DNA of 41,191 nucleotides from an uncultured Oscillospiraceae bacterium (lineage in GTDB: Bacteria; Bacillota; Clostridia; Oscillospirales; Oscillospiraceae), in the NCBI GenBank assembly GCA_944385175.1, contig CALWWB010000005.1:1-41191 (forward strand), written 5' to 3'. Of the stretch, positions 39,701-41,191 are shown piece by piece (position 1 is the stretch's first letter; each line of letters opens with the position of its first letter). Under the pieces are notes generated by a model. That model had not been told where the DNA came from. It ran no database searches and saw only the letters and a list, made by a program, of their open reading frames with translations. The position numbers were made by a program, and so were the translations under genes.

Positions 39701-41191
39701 GCTTTTTATAGAGGTGCTGAATCTCAGCATAGCCGGGTCCTGGATGATACTGGCGGTGCTGCTGCTGAGGCTGGTTCTGAAAAGAGCGCCCAAGGCCATA
39801 GTCTGCGCCCTGTGGCTGCTGGTGGGCCTGCGGCTGCTGCTCCCCTTTTCCGTTGAGAGCACCCTCAGCCTCATCCCCAGCCGCCAGACGGTAAGCACCG
39901 ATATAGTTGAGCCGGGGACTCTTCCTCCGGTGGGGGTGAGCGGCGGTCAGACTTTCCACGCTGAGGACGGCGGCTACGCTCCCCCCTCCCAGGTGGAGCT
40001 GATAGACAGCGGCCTGCCCGCTCTGGACAGTGCTCTGAACCCGGTGATAAACGAGAGCTTCGCCCCGGAAATGGGAGCCAGTGTTGATCCACTCCAGGTG
40101 CTGACGGCGGTATCCGGCTGGGTCTGGCTGCTGTGCAGCCTTGTGATATTGGGCTACGGGGTCATAAGTTTCCTGCGGCTGAAGCTGCGCCTGAGAGAGT
40201 CGGTGCTGGCAGGGCCCGGCGTGCGGGAGGGGGCCATGGTGGATACGCCCTTTGTGCTGGGCATTTTCCGCCCGGTGGTATACCTGCCCCTGGGCCTGTC
40301 GGAGAGGGACCGGGAAATGGTCTTGGCTCATGAGAAGGCCCATCTGAAGCGGCGGGACAACTGGATAAAACCCCTGGCCTTTATGCTGCTGGCGGTGCAT
40401 TGGTTCAATCCCCTGGTGTGGGTTGCCTATGTGCTGCTGTGCCGGGATATAGAGTCGGCCTGTGATGAGCGGGTGCTGAGGGATATGGGCCGGGAGGAGC
40501 GCCGGGCCTACTCCGCCGCGTTGTTAAATTGCAGCGTCCGGCCCCGGATGATAGGGGCCTGCCCCCTGGCCTTTGGGGAACTGAGCGTAAAGGGACGGAT
40601 TAAGTCGGTGCTGAACTACAAAAAGCCCGGCTTCTGGATAAGCCTGGCGGCCCTGGCGGCCTGCGCCGTGGTGGCTGTGTGCTTTCTCACCGACCCGGTG
40701 AAGGAGCCGGAAGAAGCTCAGCCCAGCCCGGCAACCCTGACGGCGGAAGATGAAGGGGAAGCTCAGCCCCAGGAGAGCCAGGTATCGGAGAAGACCCTGC
40801 CTGCCGTTGATGAAAGCCTTTTCTTCGTTATCCCTAAGGATGGGGAAGGCTCGGACTACGCTCCTGAAAATCTGACCCAAATAAGGGAGGAGACTGAGGA
40901 GCTGCCGGCCTTGTATCTGGACTCTCGGGCGGCGGAGAGTCTGGAGCGCATGCTCTCGGACTGCCGTTCAGCGGGCCATGAGGTAGAGGTGTTCAGAGCC
41001 TATGAGAGCTATGAGGACACCCTGAAAATTATAGCCGAGGACTTTAGCGGCGAGCCCCAGCTCTCCGGAAACTGGGACTTCTACAGGAACCCGCTGAAGC
41101 TGGATCTTCAGTCCGGCCTGTCGGTGATGCTGTCCAGATTCCCCAATGGTGAATTCTATACCCATGAGGAATGGCAGGACCAGGAAACGAT
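39693..41191 (+). CDS. BlaR1-like M56 membrane peptidase with degenerate VanY-like domain (partial)
   Basis: The gene starts inside the last codons of the repressor, with GGAGG upstream, and runs off the window after 499 codons. It has about five membrane helices (near 3-25, 33-50, 140-160, 235-258 and 312-332). The zinc site of M56 peptidases is intact as His213-Glu-Lys-Ala-His217, in the cytoplasmic loop after helix 3, followed by ESACDERVL near 256, which supplies the third ligand. After helix 5 comes an acidic linker and then, outside the cell, a stretch that I align by eye with VanY D,D-carboxypeptidase: DSRAAESLERM (410), RAYESY (435-440) in place of SGYRSY, and DLQSGLSVM (471-479) in place of EHQTGLAVD. 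The catalytic Arg and both zinc ligands are replaced. The signal-relay role is inferred from BlaR1. Confidence 0.8.
   Translation, partial: MDKLFIEVLNLSIAGSWMILAVLLLRLVLKRAPKAIVCALWLLVGLRLLLPFSVESTLSLIPSRQTVSTDIVEPGTLPPVGVSGGQTFHAEDGGYAPPSQVELIDSGLPALDSALNPVINESFAPEMGASVDPLQVLTAVSGWVWLLCSLVILGYGVISFLRLKLRLRESVLAGPGVREGAMVDTPFVLGIFRPVVYLPLGLSERDREMVLAHEKAHLKRRDNWIKPLAFMLLAVHWFNPLVWVAYVLLCRDIESACDERVLRDMGREERRAYSAALLNCSVRPRMIGACPLAFGELSVKGRIKSVLNYKKPGFWISLAALAACAVVAVCFLTDPVKEPEEAQPSPATLTAEDEGEAQPQESQVSEKTLPAVDESLFFVIPKDGEGSDYAPENLTQIREETEELPALYLDSRAAESLERMLSDCRSAGHEVEVFRAYESYEDTLKIIAEDFSGEPQLSGNWDFYRNPLKLDLQSGLSVMLSRFPNGEFYTHEEWQDQET

Noticed and set aside
1..41191. Mobile elements, CRISPR arrays, tRNA or rRNA genes
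   Set aside because: I read both strands for transposase motifs, regularly spaced repeats and cloverleaf-like patterns and found none. Gene order and codon use are consistent with a stable chromosome.

Overview
The window reads as chromosomal DNA from a GC-rich, spore-forming, single-membrane Firmicute of class Clostridia, probably near the Oscillospiraceae. This rests on the hprK-murB-rapZ-whiA-dnaE gene order, a SpoIVB-type serine peptidase, the pepP-efp pair, a CD1247-like zinc-ribbon gene, strong AGGAGG ribosome sites and sigma-A-type promoters with 17-base spacers. The genus is inference. I see no tRNA, rRNA, CRISPR array, insertion sequence, integrase or phage gene. No gap between genes exceeds 300 bases.

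Layout. 1-2490 (+): the tail of a probable sensor kinase, an Xaa-Pro peptidase, elongation factor P and a CD1247-like zinc-ribbon protein. 2516-12025 (-): one long operon of hprK, murB, rapZ, whiA, dnaE and two acyltransferase-3 membrane proteins. 12243-13346 (+): ribosomal protein L28 and a lipoprotein. 13449-14512 (-): an ABM-domain protein and a YoaK-family membrane protein. 14586-16771 (-): rpmG-secE-nusG-rplK-rplA. 17036-22379 (+): folC, ruvX, a rhodanese, a CoA-disulfide-reductase-like flavoprotein fused to a rhodanese, and a propeller-like lipoprotein. 22464-23774 (-): lysA. 24066-30188 (+): a MacAB-like exporter of adaptor, ATPase, permease and a second, much larger adaptor. 30458-31450 (+): SpoIVB-type peptidase. 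31526-34654 (-): a YD-repeat membrane protein, a family 2 glycosyltransferase and a DUF2461 protein. 34833-39242 (+): trkA-trkH, an inositol-monophosphatase-like gene and birA. 39329 to the end (+): a BlaI-type repressor and a BlaR1-like M56 peptidase that runs off the window.

The genes are mostly core: translation (EF-P, L28, L33, L11, L1), secretion (SecE), transcription (NusG), replication (DnaE), cell wall and lysine synthesis (MurB, LysA, RapZ/WhiA), carbon regulation (HprK), folate and biotin use, and potassium uptake. The unusual parts are accessory. The most striking is the last gene: the extracytoplasmic part of its BlaR1-like M56 protein looks by eye like a VanY D,D-carboxypeptidase domain whose catalytic and zinc positions are replaced, which suggests a wall-peptide sensor rather than an enzyme. 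Next is the exporter cluster, whose second adaptor carries an inserted Ig-like (He_PIG) domain. Also notable are a YD-repeat protein on a single membrane anchor, a perfect 22-base dyad before the rhodanese operon, and a composite promoter, operator and hairpin before the BlaI gene.
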